From Nanobdellati archaeon (GTDB lineage Archaea; Nanobdellota; Nanobdellia; UBA10117), in the NCBI GenBank assembly GCA_018304345.1, contig JAGVWI010000004.1, positions 1 to 56,443 on the forward strand: a DNA stretch of 56,443 nucleotides, written 5' to 3'. Below, piece by piece: positions 15,789 through 23,524 of this stretch. Numbering within the stretch: the stretch's first letter is position 1; each line of letters opens with the position of its first letter. The notes under the pieces were generated by a model. It saw only the letters and a program-made list of their open reading frames with translations, made no database searches and was not told where the DNA came from. The position numbers and the translations under genes are program-made.

Positions 15789-18700
15789 TTATATTTTCAT
15801 ACCGATGGCATTTGACTCGCCTGTCCTCGCCATAGTAATTCCATAAATGTGGTCCGCCTCTGATATTACATTATCATTGTGGCTAATCATAATAATCTGT
15901 GCGCGGCTGCTGTATTCTTTCAAAAGTTTTCCAACTTTTTCTGAATTTACTTTATCTAAGGCGGCGTCAATTTCATCAAGCAAATAGAACGGCGCTGGTT
16001 CAAATTCCTGAATTGCTAGAATAAATGATAAGGCTACCAAAACCTTTTCACCGCCGGATAATGATGTTAGTGACATACGTTTACCTTTCAAATCTTTAAC
16101 GCTTACAGAAACGCCACCCTCAAATGGATTCTCTTTGTTCTCAAGTTCAAGTGCTGCATAATTCTTATCCGCAATTTTTTCGTGTAGCATTTCAAAACTC
16201 TTTGCGACTGCGTCATAAGTTTTCATAAATGATTCTTTCTTTCTTGTTTCAACATCATCTATCATAGTCATAATATGTTGTTTCTCATCTGCGAGTTTTG
16301 ATGATTTGGTTGCAAGTTCTTCATACTCTTTCTCCACAGATTCAAAAATTTCCAGTGCTCTCATATTAACATTGCCTAATTTCTGTAGCGATGCGCTGTA
16401 ATTCCTAATTTCTTTTTTGGCTTCTTCAAGATTTTTAATTTCTGAAAGTATTTCTGCGCCCCTATAATCCTCAAGCTCCTCTTCTATCGCAGTAATATGC
16501 GCTTCAATCTCTGCCTTATTTATAGAAAGATTTTGTCGTTCTTTTTCTACCGCTCCAATTTGGAAGTCATATTTATGGCCATTAGCTTCTGCTTCGCGTA
16601 AATCAGTTGACAATTTAGTTTTTTTATCTGTAAGTTTTCGCAACGCTCCGTGAAACTTTTCATAGTCTTTTTCCTTAGTTTCAAGTTTCTTATCAAGCTT
16701 CACTACTAAACTTTCGGCTTCCTTTGCCTGCCTATCAAAAGTTTTCTTTTGCTTTTCTAATTCAAATAAAACTTTCTTCATACTCTCATGCTCCGGCAAA
16801 AGAGCATTTTCCAACGTAGCTGTAATAGTTGCAAGTTGGCTCTCAATCTGATTTCTTTCTTCTGTCAAGCTGGCAAGTTCTTTGCTTTGCTCTCCAAACT
16901 GTAACTCTCGTAATCTCGTTCTAATAGAATTGCGCTCTTCAACTTTGTCTTCTATCGCTCTGTCTAAATTGTTTAACTCTTTTTCTAATCTTTTCACGTT
17001 TGAATCTAATAAAGAAATCTTATCTTCGTGTTTTTTGTTTGTAGAATTTAATTCGTTAATCAGTTTAATCTTGCCTTCTGCTGATCGACCATCGCCAAGT
17101 TCCGCCTTCTGAGTGCGCAAAGCTGTTACTTGCGAATCTAACTCTAAGCGCTTTCTCTCTGATTCTTCAATTTCGGATTTTATACTTTGCAAATCCGATT
17201 CAAGCTTTACCAATACGCCTTGCGCTCTCGTATCTTCAAACTCCAATCCTGTGGATTTTGGCCGGTAACCGCCAGTAATAGCACCACTCCTATCAAATAT
17301 ATCTCCGTCCAAAGTAACCATTCTATACTTTGTTCCGAGAGATTTTGCGGTTTCTATATCTCTTACAATTATGGTGCTACCAAAGACATACTGAAATACT
17401 TTCTTGTACTTAGACTGTGAGTTAATTAAATCTGATGCTAATCCCAAAACATTTTTGTCGTTAAAAATTGAATTTGGAATTGCGTTTGAATCTGATTCTT
17501 TAATCTTATCCATAGGCAAGAAAGTTGCGATACCGGCTTTTGCACTTTTCAAATCCTGCAGACACCTTATTGCTGTACTTGTATTTTCAACAACAACATT
17601 TTTCAGCCTCGCGCCCGCTGCAACTCTTAGTGCAACAGAATATTCTTGGTCAACTTGTCCAAGTTCAGCAACAGTTCCGTGTACGCCTTTGTTCTTACTT
17701 CGCTTCAAAAGACCAATTGCTTTATCCTGTAGCAAAACTTCGTGAGCGCCCGAGCGGATTCTCACACTTGCTGCTTCAGATTCTTTCTTAATCAAATCTT
17801 TTCTCAAATTACCAATATTTAATGCGAGTTTAGAATCCTCATTTGCTAATTTGCTAATCTCTTTAATTAAGTTATCATAACTTATCTTACCTTTCTTAGA
17901 TGTTCCTGACGTATCTAAATCTGAAAGCCTGTCATTTGTAGATTGTATTTGACTTTCCAAAATTTTAATGTCTGACAGCAATTCGTGGCGCTCTTCGTTT
18001 AACTTCTGCCTTTGCGCAGTTATATTTCCTATATCATCTTCAAGTACGCCTGCTTTTTCTTCCAGTTTTTTCAAATCAGTTTCTTCAACTTTTTTCTTGA
18101 ATGAACCCAATTTCCTGACGAGTTCTTTATTTCTTTTTTCTAAATCAGTTTTTTCGTTCTGCTTTTCTTCAACTTTTTCCTGAATATTAATTATATTTTT
18201 ATCCAAATCAGTTTTTCTAACATCAATTCTCTCTATCTCGTTAAGCGAGCCGGCAATCAAATTTCGTGATTTCTCAGCCTCAAGTCTAAGAGCTTCCATT
18301 TCTTTCTGGAGCTGCGAAAGTTCTGGTCCGCCTTTATCTTCTATTTGCTTTTCTAATTCTGTTATTTCTTCATTTAAATCATAAATCTTTTTCTTGGAAA
18401 TTTGTATTTCTAATTTCAAATTTTCTATCTCATTATCTTTGCTGTCTACTTCTTCCAGAACCTTTTCTTTTTTTTGCAGAGCGTAATTCTTTCTGATTGT
18501 TACTTCTGTCGCCTGTGCTGATTTAAGTTGCTTTTCTGCGTCCCTAAATTTTAATGCATCTGCTTTTTCCTTTTCCAAATTTTTCATATACGCTTCTTTT
18601 TCAGATAGTATAATGCTAACTTCCTTCAACCTCTCGTCAACTTTTGCAAGTTCTTGTAAAGCTTGATTTTTTCTGCTTTCGTAAAAACTAATTCCTGCTA

Positions 18701-19193
18701 CTTCCTCTATTACGTGCCTTTTCTGAAGAGGTTTCATATCAACAAATCGCGCGATATCGCCCTGCATAATTATGTTGTGTCCATCAGGAAAAATCTTTGC
18801 AGTTGAAAGAAGTTCAAGCGCCTGTTGTCGCGTAACATTCTTGCCATTTATCTTATACTGCGTCTGTCCGCTCTTTTTGATTTTTCTTTTCAGCTCTACT
18901 TCTTTAGTTTCATAAGGAAATACTTTAGAATTATTGTCAAGAACTAAAACTACTTCTCCTTCAGATGCTACATTAGTTTTTCTCCTGAAAAGAAGCTCTG
19001 CGAAATTATCTGCTCTCAAATCTTTGGAGCTCATTCTTCCCAAAACAAAGCAAAGAGAGTCTAAGATATTAGATTTTCCCGAACCATTTGGTCCGACGCA
19101 TACATTCATACCATTGCTTAACTGAATATCAGTTTTACGATTAAAGGATTTAAAACCACGCAGTTGCAATTGTTTTATGTACGTAATGGGCAT
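15789..19193 (-). CDS. smc: Chromosome segregation protein SMC
   Basis: SMC ATPase of prokaryotic condensin. 1134 residues, close to the family norm. Walker A is GPNGSGKSN (34-42) and the signature motif LSGGEK is at 1045. Walker B 'YLLDEIDAALD' is at 1070-1080, followed by the D-loop/H-loop region ('IIMISHNDNV'). Two long coiled-coil arms flank a hinge at about 500-665 ('GVHGTVAELGQVDQEYSVALRVAAGARL', 'TLDGDIFDRSGAITGGYR'). A TATA-like GTTTATAAG lies about 30 nt upstream, so this is the head of the smc - M50 - scpA run. The product should dimerise through the hinge and pair with ScpA and ScpB encoded downstream. Confidence 0.97.
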   Translation of the reverse strand: MPITYIKQLQLRGFKSFNRKTDIQLSNGMNVCVGPNGSGKSNILDSLCFVLGRMSSKDLRADNFAELLFRRKTNVASEGEVVLVLDNNSKVFPYETKEVELKRKIKKSGQTQYKINGKNVTRQQALELLSTAKIFPDGHNIIMQGDIARFVDMKPLQKRHVIEEVAGISFYESRKNQALQELAKVDERLKEVSIILSEKEAYMKNLEKEKADALKFRDAEKQLKSAQATEVTIRKNYALQKKEKVLEEVDSKDNEIENLKLEIQISKKKIYDLNEEITELEKQIEDKGGPELSQLQKEMEALRLEAEKSRNLIAGSLNEIERIDVRKTDLDKNIINIQEKVEEKQNEKTDLEKRNKELVRKLGSFKKKVEETDLKKLEEKAGVLEDDIGNITAQRQKLNEERHELLSDIKILESQIQSTNDRLSDLDTSGTSKKGKISYDNLIKEISKLANEDSKLALNIGNLRKDLIKKESEAASVRIRSGAHEVLLQDKAIGLLKRSKNKGVHGTVAELGQVDQEYSVALRVAAGARLKNVVVENTSTAIRCLQDLKSAKAGIATFLPMDKIKESDSNAIPNSIFNDKNVLGLASDLINSQSKYKKVFQYVFGSTIIVRDIETAKSLGTKYRMVTLDGDIFDRSGAITGGYRPKSTGLEFEDTRAQGVLVKLESDLQSIKSEIEESERKRLELDSQVTALRTQKAELGDGRSAEGKIKLINELNSTNKKHEDKISLLDSNVKRLEKELNNLDRAIEDKVEERNSIRTRLRELQFGEQSKELASLTEERNQIESQLATITATLENALLPEHESMKKVLFELEKQKKTFDRQAKEAESLVVKLDKKLETKEKDYEKFHGALRKLTDKKTKLSTDLREAEANGHKYDFQIGAVEKERQNLSINKAEIEAHITAIEEELEDYRGAEILSEIKNLEEAKKEIRNYSASLQKLGNVNMRALEIFESVEKEYEELATKSSKLADEKQHIMTMIDDVETRKKESFMKTYDAVAKSFEMLHEKIADKNYAALELENKENPFEGGVSVSVKDLKGKRMSLTSLSGGEKVLVALSFILAIQEFEPAPFYLLDEIDAALDKVNSEKVGKLLKEYSSRAQIIMISHNDNVISEADHIYGITMARTGESNAIGMKI

Positions 19194-19244
19194 TTAATTT
19201 TAGGGTATCTGGACACTTATAAACATAGCGTTTCTGTATAATAT

Positions 19245-20540
19245 CTATGGTGAAAGCCTCTCTGGATCCCTTGGAAAAAGAACTGCTTCCCGTATGTTGT
19301 CCAAATTCAACAAATTTTTAACTAGTCTATCTATGCCTAAACCAAAACCACCGTGTGCCGGAATTCCGAACTTAAAAGTATTCAAATAATCTTCAAAATC
19401 ATTTAATTTCAGGCCTTTGCCTTTTATCTGACTGGTTAATTTTTCGTAATTGTGCTCTCGTTGGCCACCAGATGCTAACTCTTCACCGTTGTATTCAAAA
19501 TCAAATGCGCGGCTGAATGTCTTACCGTCTTTCATAATATAAAATGGCTTTATTACGTAAGGAAATTTTGTTATGAAATAAGCTTTTGTTTTGTATTTCT
19601 TTTCAACTAATTCTCCGAGTTTCTTTTCGTCTTCAGTTCCAATATCTTCGCCTACTTTTAGTTTTATTCCTTCTTTAGCGAGCATCTTTAGCGCATCAGC
19701 ATAAGTTACTCTTGGGAATGGAACTTTGGGAAGTTCTATGTTTAATTTCAAAATTTGCAATTCTTTTTTGTTATGTGTGTTTAATTTAGTCGTCGTATAG
19801 ATAAACAAATCTTCTATAAGTTTCATAATATCATTTTCGTCTTTAATAAACGCCATTTCAAAATCAAAGTGCGTAAATTCTGCAAGATGGCGGGCTGTGT
19901 GAGAATTTTCTGCGCGGAATGTTGGACCTATTTCGTAAACTTTATCCAAACCAGCGGCTAAGAGCATTTGTTTGTATAACTGCTGGCTCTGACTCAAATA
20001 TGCTTTTTTACCATAATAATCTAACGAGAATAATGTCGCTCCGCCTTCAGCCCCGCTACCAACTAATTTTGGGGTTTGCATTTCTATGAAATTATTTTGC
20101 TGCAAATATTCTCTAATATAATAGTTAATTGCTGAGCGGAGTTTGAAAATTGCGGTGCGTTTTGTATCTCTTAAATCCAAAACTCGCCAGTTGAGACGCT
20201 TGCTCAAGTCTGTTGGAATTTTACCAGACATATCTATTGGTAAATTTGGATCTGCTTTTGACAGAATTTCAAACTTTTGTAATTCTATTTCATTTCCACC
20301 TACTTTGAGTTTTGATTTTCTAACTTTTCCTTTTACCTGAATTACAGATTCGTGTGTCAAATCCCTTAACGATGTTATTAATTTCTTATCGGATGTAACT
20401 AATTGTACATCTCCTTCCCTATCTCTTAGTCTAACAAATGCGATTTTTCCCAGAAGTTTTATAGCGGATGCCCAGCCAGCGAGTTCAACAGAGCTTCCTA
20501 CTTTAGCTTTTTGTACCTCGCTACTATATATCCGTTCCAT
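19245..20540 (-). CDS. aspS: Aspartyl-tRNA synthetase (archaeal type)
   Basis: Class IIb aminoacyl-tRNA synthetase charging tRNA-Asp. 431 residues, the archaeal/eukaryotic length without the bacterial insertion domain. The N-terminal OB-fold anticodon-binding domain spans about residues 1-105. Motif 2 is 'FRAENSHTARHLAEFTHFDFEMAF', and motif 3 near the end is 'GGFGLGIDRLV'. Whether it also charges tRNA-Asn (non-discriminating form) cannot be decided by eye. A TATA-like box (20561-20570) is centred about 25 nt before the ATG. It is divergent from the small membrane protein at 20627. Confidence 0.95.
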   Translation of the reverse strand: MERIYSSEVQKAKVGSSVELAGWASAIKLLGKIAFVRLRDREGDVQLVTSDKKLITSLRDLTHESVIQVKGKVRKSKLKVGGNEIELQKFEILSKADPNLPIDMSGKIPTDLSKRLNWRVLDLRDTKRTAIFKLRSAINYYIREYLQQNNFIEMQTPKLVGSGAEGGATLFSLDYYGKKAYLSQSQQLYKQMLLAAGLDKVYEIGPTFRAENSHTARHLAEFTHFDFEMAFIKDENDIMKLIEDLFIYTTTKLNTHNKKELQILKLNIELPKVPFPRVTYADALKMLAKEGIKLKVGEDIGTEDEKKLGELVEKKYKTKAYFITKFPYVIKPFYIMKDGKTFSRAFDFEYNGEELASGGQREHNYEKLTSQIKGKGLKLNDFEDYLNTFKFGIPAHGGFGLGIDRLVKNLLNLDNIREAVLFPRDPERLSP

Positions 20541-20626
20541 AGTTTTATCATAGATGTGCCTTTATTAAAAGTTTTAGAATACGGATACTAGACAAGATTT
20601 AAATACTTACAGACAATTTTTCGTGT

Positions 20627-20881
20627 ATGGTTAAGCGCAAGACACGTTCAAAAGGCGAAGCCAATGAACGCAAGACGTTTGTTGTTGTAACAATAATATC
20701 AATAGTATCTATTGTTGGACTACTTGGTTTATTCAGAAGCGGCTCTCCAGCACTTACTGGCAGCACAACAGCTACGCAAGTATTATCTGGAATATCATCT
20801 GACTACTTCATGACATCATTACTAGTATTAGTTGGAATAGGTCTTGCTGGCTTGTATATGCAAAAAGAAAAGTTGTTTTAA
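20627..20881 (+). CDS. Small membrane protein with two spans
   Basis: 84 residues. A basic N-terminus (KRKTRSKGEANERK) is followed by a first span (about 18-36), a short Ser/Thr/Gly-rich loop and a second span (about 59-78) ending 'YMQKEKLF'. Function unknown. The gene is supported by its TATA-like TTTAAA (20598-20603), centred 26-27 nt before the ATG, as for other leaderless genes here. It ends 2 bp from the convergent rnhB. Both termini are probably cytoplasmic by the positive-inside rule. Confidence 0.65.
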   Translation: MVKRKTRSKGEANERKTFVVVTIISIVSIVGLLGLFRSGSPALTGSTTATQVLSGISSDYFMTSLLVLVGIGLAGLYMQKEKLF

Positions 20882-20883
20882 AT

Positions 20884-21543
20884 TTAATCTTTAAAATCTA
20901 ATTTTTGCTGAGCTTTGTTGCTCTTTAATTTCTTTATGTTGCCCCAGCTATGCCGTATGAATTTTGACAATTCGTTTTCCCAGTGCGCCTCAACAAACTT
21001 TTGTGTTACTGGATCTGCCGAATAGCCTGATCCAAAATCTAATTTAACTTCTTTTTTTATCTTTTCAATTTCGGCGTCTCTTGTAACTTTTGCTAAAATA
21101 CTTGCAGCTCCGGCTTCTCTGTGATTTACATCTGCTTTATGTTCTGCGTGTATATCTCGTGGTATAAAATCAAGATGGTCGCGTATATATTTTGCAAATG
21201 TTTTTGCATCTGGTGAGGTTGGCGAATCTACATAAACTACGTCTGGTTTTAATTCGTTGATAATTTCTGCTGCCTTAATAGCTTCGAGGTGATTTAGGTT
21301 AATTCCTTTCGCCGATAGATCATCAATTTCGTCGGCAGGTACAATAATTATTTTGTAACTATGCGCCACCTTTATTATTTTGCTAAATAATTCATTTCTT
21401 TTTTTTTCTGGAACTAATTTAGAATCTCTAACGTTTAGAGTAACAAGCTCTGGCAGATCTTTCTCATCAAAACAAGCTCCAGCTATAACTAATGGCCCTA
21501 TTACAGGTCCTCTGCCAGCTTCATCAATACCACATATTTTCAT
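20884..21543 (-). CDS. rnhB: Ribonuclease HII
   Basis: Endonuclease that cleaves the RNA strand of RNA-DNA hybrids and single ribonucleotides in DNA. 219 residues. The hallmark 'GIDEAGRGPVIGPLVIAG' carries D7 and E8; further acidic residues are D106 ('VYVDSP') and D138 ('KADVNHREAGAASILAKVTRD'). The ATG is only 8 nt after the 3' end of the initiator tRNA gene on the same strand. It therefore has no room for its own promoter and is most likely read through from the tRNA promoter, with its mRNA freed by tRNA 3' processing. Confidence 0.95.
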   Translation of the reverse strand: MKICGIDEAGRGPVIGPLVIAGACFDEKDLPELVTLNVRDSKLVPEKKRNELFSKIIKVAHSYKIIIVPADEIDDLSAKGINLNHLEAIKAAEIINELKPDVVYVDSPTSPDAKTFAKYIRDHLDFIPRDIHAEHKADVNHREAGAASILAKVTRDAEIEKIKKEVKLDFGSGYSADPVTQKFVEAHWENELSKFIRHSWGNIKKLKSNKAQQKLDFKD

Positions 21544-21551
21544 AATCGCAA

Positions 21552-21657
21552 TAGCGGGAGTTGGATTTGAACCAACGACCTTCGGGTTTCTCCTGCTAAT
21601 CTCATAAGAGATTTATTATATGAGCCCGACGAGCACTCCAAGCTGCTCTACCCCGCT
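21552..21657 (-). tRNA. Initiator tRNA-Met (CAT) with 31-nt intron
   Basis: Folds as a full cloverleaf of 75 nt after removing an intron. The acceptor is AGCGGGG/TCCCGCT with A1:U72, the anticodon stem is TCGGG/CCCGA with three consecutive G:C pairs, and the loop is CTCATAA. A1:U72 and the three G:C pairs identify the initiator rather than the elongator. The T-arm is GTTGG-TTCAAAT-CCAAC. CCA is not encoded (the next bases are TTG). A TATA box (ACTTATAAAT, 21681-21690) is centred about 28 nt upstream. Confidence 0.95.
21588..21618 (-). other. Intron of initiator tRNA-Met (position 37/38)
   Basis: 31-nt intron at the canonical archaeal site. A relaxed bulge-helix-bulge can be drawn: exon CTCA opposite intron GGAG (3 pairs plus one mismatch) is flanked by 3-nt bulges TAT and AAA, each cut after the second base. 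The intron itself folds into a 6-bp hairpin, AATCTC-TTAT-GAGATT. Splicing by the archaeal EndA-type endonuclease is expected. Confidence 0.85.
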
Positions 21658-21679
21658 GTAATATAAAAGTTCAGAAAAC

Positions 21680-21691
21680 GATTTATAAGTC
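21680..21691 (-). promoter_or_regulatory. TATA box of initiator tRNA-Met / rnhB
   Basis: ACTTATAAAT on the minus strand, centred about 28 nt upstream of the tRNA 5' end, with a purine-rich BRE-like AAG before it. It is the only visible promoter for both the tRNA and the closely following rnhB. Confidence 0.7.
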
Positions 21692-21738
21692 TTGTCACGA
21701 CAAGATTGGCACCAATAAATAGAATCGCTGCGAAGCAG
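21691..21738. repeat. Three small hairpins upstream of initiator tRNA
   Basis: Tandem short inverted repeats: CTTGTC-AC-GACAAG (21691-21704), ATTGG-CA-CCAAT (21705-21716) and CTGC-GAA-GCAG (21728-21738). They fill the spacer between the DUF1801 gene and the tRNA promoter. They may end the DUF1801 transcript, but no U-run follows. Confidence 0.4.
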
Positions 21739-21739
21739 A

Positions 21740-22105
21740 CTATTTCTTAGCCTCATTCATTTTTGCTTTTGCTTTTATAATTTGCTTTATCTCTGCAGAT
21801 GGTACTTTTTGGTCAAACTTGATTTGTATGGTTTTTTTCCCGGTTTTGTAACCTTTTTTTTCAAGCATTTTGCGGTCTTTACTTTGGAGATCTGACCCAC
21901 CGCAGCCAAAACTAACGTGATTCTTGTATACGGTATATCCTCCAAGAGCGCCGTGATATCTGTAAAATGGTACACCCCAGCTTATTCTTTCATCTACGTT
22001 TAGAATAGTTAATTTTATTATTCTCTGGAGTTCTTTTAGTATTGGACGAGCTTCTCTGCTTGAATTGGCAATGTAAGAATCAACGTCTTTTGATGTCATT
22101 AACAT
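21740..22105 (-). CDS. DUF1801 (YdhG/CyaY-like fold) protein
   Basis: 121 residues, matching the DUF1801 family. It opens with 'SKDVDSYIANSSREARPILKELQRII', then 'DERISWGVPFYRYHGALGGYTVYKNHVSFGCGG', and ends with the Lys-rich 'IQIKFDQKVPSAEIKQIIKAKAK'. Members have a small frataxin-like alpha/beta fold; the biochemical role is not established. Two in-frame ATGs exist (residues 1 and 3), with little to choose between them. It lies 29 bp after the winged-helix gene on the same strand. DUF1801 is widespread in bacteria and scattered in archaea, so transfer is possible. Confidence 0.8.
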   Translation of the reverse strand: MLMTSKDVDSYIANSSREARPILKELQRIIKLTILNVDERISWGVPFYRYHGALGGYTVYKNHVSFGCGGSDLQSKDRKMLEKKGYKTGKKTIQIKFDQKVPSAEIKQIIKAKAKMNEAKK

Positions 22106-22134
22106 AGCTAGTGTGATAGTTGAAGCTATTAAAA

Positions 22135-23124
22135 TTATTCACCGATATGCTTAATCGTAATAGAGCTTATGCCTCTATTATATTCTTCTGCTTTTTTAGT
22201 TAGCTTGCCTCTTGTCAAGAATAAAACTGGCATCTTTTTATCTACGCCAGAATTATAAGCTAAATTCAAGTCGGCATCGTTAATTGTTTTTTTATCTCTA
22301 ACGACTGCTAACATTTTCATAGGTCCGACAGCTGAGTCTAGTTCAACAATTATTTCCGCATCCTTGCCTTTTCTTAGCATCTCTTTAGAAAGTATATTAC
22401 CACCAATTCCAGTTAAATATCCAATTGCCTGTATTACACAATTGCCTTCGCCGACTGCGCCCTTTGATTTGGATTTCACTGTATATTTCCCTTGCTTAGC
22501 CGAAACGACAGATGGTTTTTCTGTCAAATCTCTCTGTATTAATTTTGCTCTTGGTATTTCTTCAATATCTTCTGCTAAGTCTTCAATACTATTTTCAATA
22601 ATTTCGGCTGCGACTTTGCTTTTAAGTTTGGATAAAATTTCACCGCCGACAGCAACCGGTTTTTCCACGAATAAACTCCTAACATCTTCAACTGTTATTG
22701 GTAAGACTGCGTTCATTCTCCTATCTCGCACTTCTCTTGACTCTATATCTTGTAATCTTTGCATAAATTGTTCCTGCTTTACCTGCAAATTTTTGTTTTG
22801 CTCTGGCGGACTATATTTAGATTGTGCGGGAGCTACTGACGGCGCGGGCGCATATGTAGCTGGAGTAACTTCAACTTTGTTCTTAGGAAAAGTTTGTAGT
22901 TTTGCACTTGCTGAAGATTCTTGACCCGGTATGAAATACAAAAATTCGTTGCCGACTCTTTCCTGTGTAATTCTTACTTGATTAGCTTCAACCATTTGCG
23001 ACAAAAATGCCTTAGCAATAAAACTATCAACGCCTAACCTCTTAGCTAGTTCAACGGGTAGAAGTGGTCCGCTTTTTCTAAATACATCTGTAATCTGTTC
23101 TGGCGTAATCTTAGGAAAGGTCAT
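22135..23124 (-). CDS. Winged-helix protein with C-terminal nuclease-like/NTF-like domain of unknown role
   Basis: 329 residues from the ATG at 23122-23124 (a TTG two codons earlier is possible). The N-terminal ~70 residues form a winged helix ('ITPEQITDVFRKSGPLLPVELAKRLGVDSFIAKAFLSQMVEANQVRI'). A Pro/Ala/Gln linker and a helical segment follow. The C-terminal ~120 residues are alternating alpha/beta: 'GEGNCVIQAIGYLTGIGGNILSKEMLRKGKDAEIIVELDSAVGPMKMLAVVRDKK'. The 'E..IIVELDS...KMLAVVRDK' pattern loosely resembles restriction-endonuclease-like folds, but I cannot confirm active-site residues. A DNA-associated role is likely; no more can be said. Confidence 0.65.
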   Translation of the reverse strand: MTFPKITPEQITDVFRKSGPLLPVELAKRLGVDSFIAKAFLSQMVEANQVRITQERVGNEFLYFIPGQESSASAKLQTFPKNKVEVTPATYAPAPSVAPAQSKYSPPEQNKNLQVKQEQFMQRLQDIESREVRDRRMNAVLPITVEDVRSLFVEKPVAVGGEILSKLKSKVAAEIIENSIEDLAEDIEEIPRAKLIQRDLTEKPSVVSAKQGKYTVKSKSKGAVGEGNCVIQAIGYLTGIGGNILSKEMLRKGKDAEIIVELDSAVGPMKMLAVVRDKKTINDADLNLAYNSGVDKKMPVLFLTRGKLTKKAEEYNRGISSITIKHIGE

Positions 23125-23176
23125 GTACAAATCTGCAGGAAAATACTAATAAGACTTTGTATGTCGGAATAGACAA

Positions 23177-23524
23177 TTAAACTACGTTTTCGCAAATCAT
23201 AAGATTAGCAACTCTATTATACATGGCGGGGGTAAATCTTGTATCAACAACTTCAATTGTCAAACCACCAATTGAAACTGGCTTATCTGTAGTTATAATT
23301 GTTGTAACATCTGTTACGCTAAGAAGTATGGTGCCGGCGGATATTACATCGGTAAGGTGAACTGGCTTACCAAAAACAATTTTTCCTTGTCCCGCTACCA
23401 GTGAAATTGGCTTGCACGCGTGAGTACTAGTTGTTATTGCGTCTCCCGACAAATAACTTGTCTGAAAGCCTATAATTAAAACTGCTAACAATAACACTGC
23501 ACCCAATACCCAATTAACTTTCAT
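23177..23524 (-). CDS. Membrane-anchored small extracytoplasmic protein
   Basis: 115 residues from the ATG at 23522-23524 (MKVNWVLGAVLLLAVLIIGF). It overlaps the 3' end of the channel gene by 11 bp, so it is translated with it. One N-terminal span or signal anchor (4-20) is followed by a beta-rich domain of about 90 residues with two cysteines ('THACKPIS', 'NLMICENVV') that could form a disulfide. Function unknown; it may assist the channel-like protein or PH-domain protein of the same operon. Confidence 0.65.
   Translation of the reverse strand: MKVNWVLGAVLLLAVLIIGFQTSYLSGDAITTSTHACKPISLVAGQGKIVFGKPVHLTDVISAGTILLSVTDVTTIITTDKPVSIGGLTIEVVDTRFTPAMYNRVANLMICENVV

Noticed and set aside
21787-21975. 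Overlapping 62-residue frame in DUF1801
   Set aside because: A frame-shifted shadow of the DUF1801 gene; the main frame matches the family end to end.
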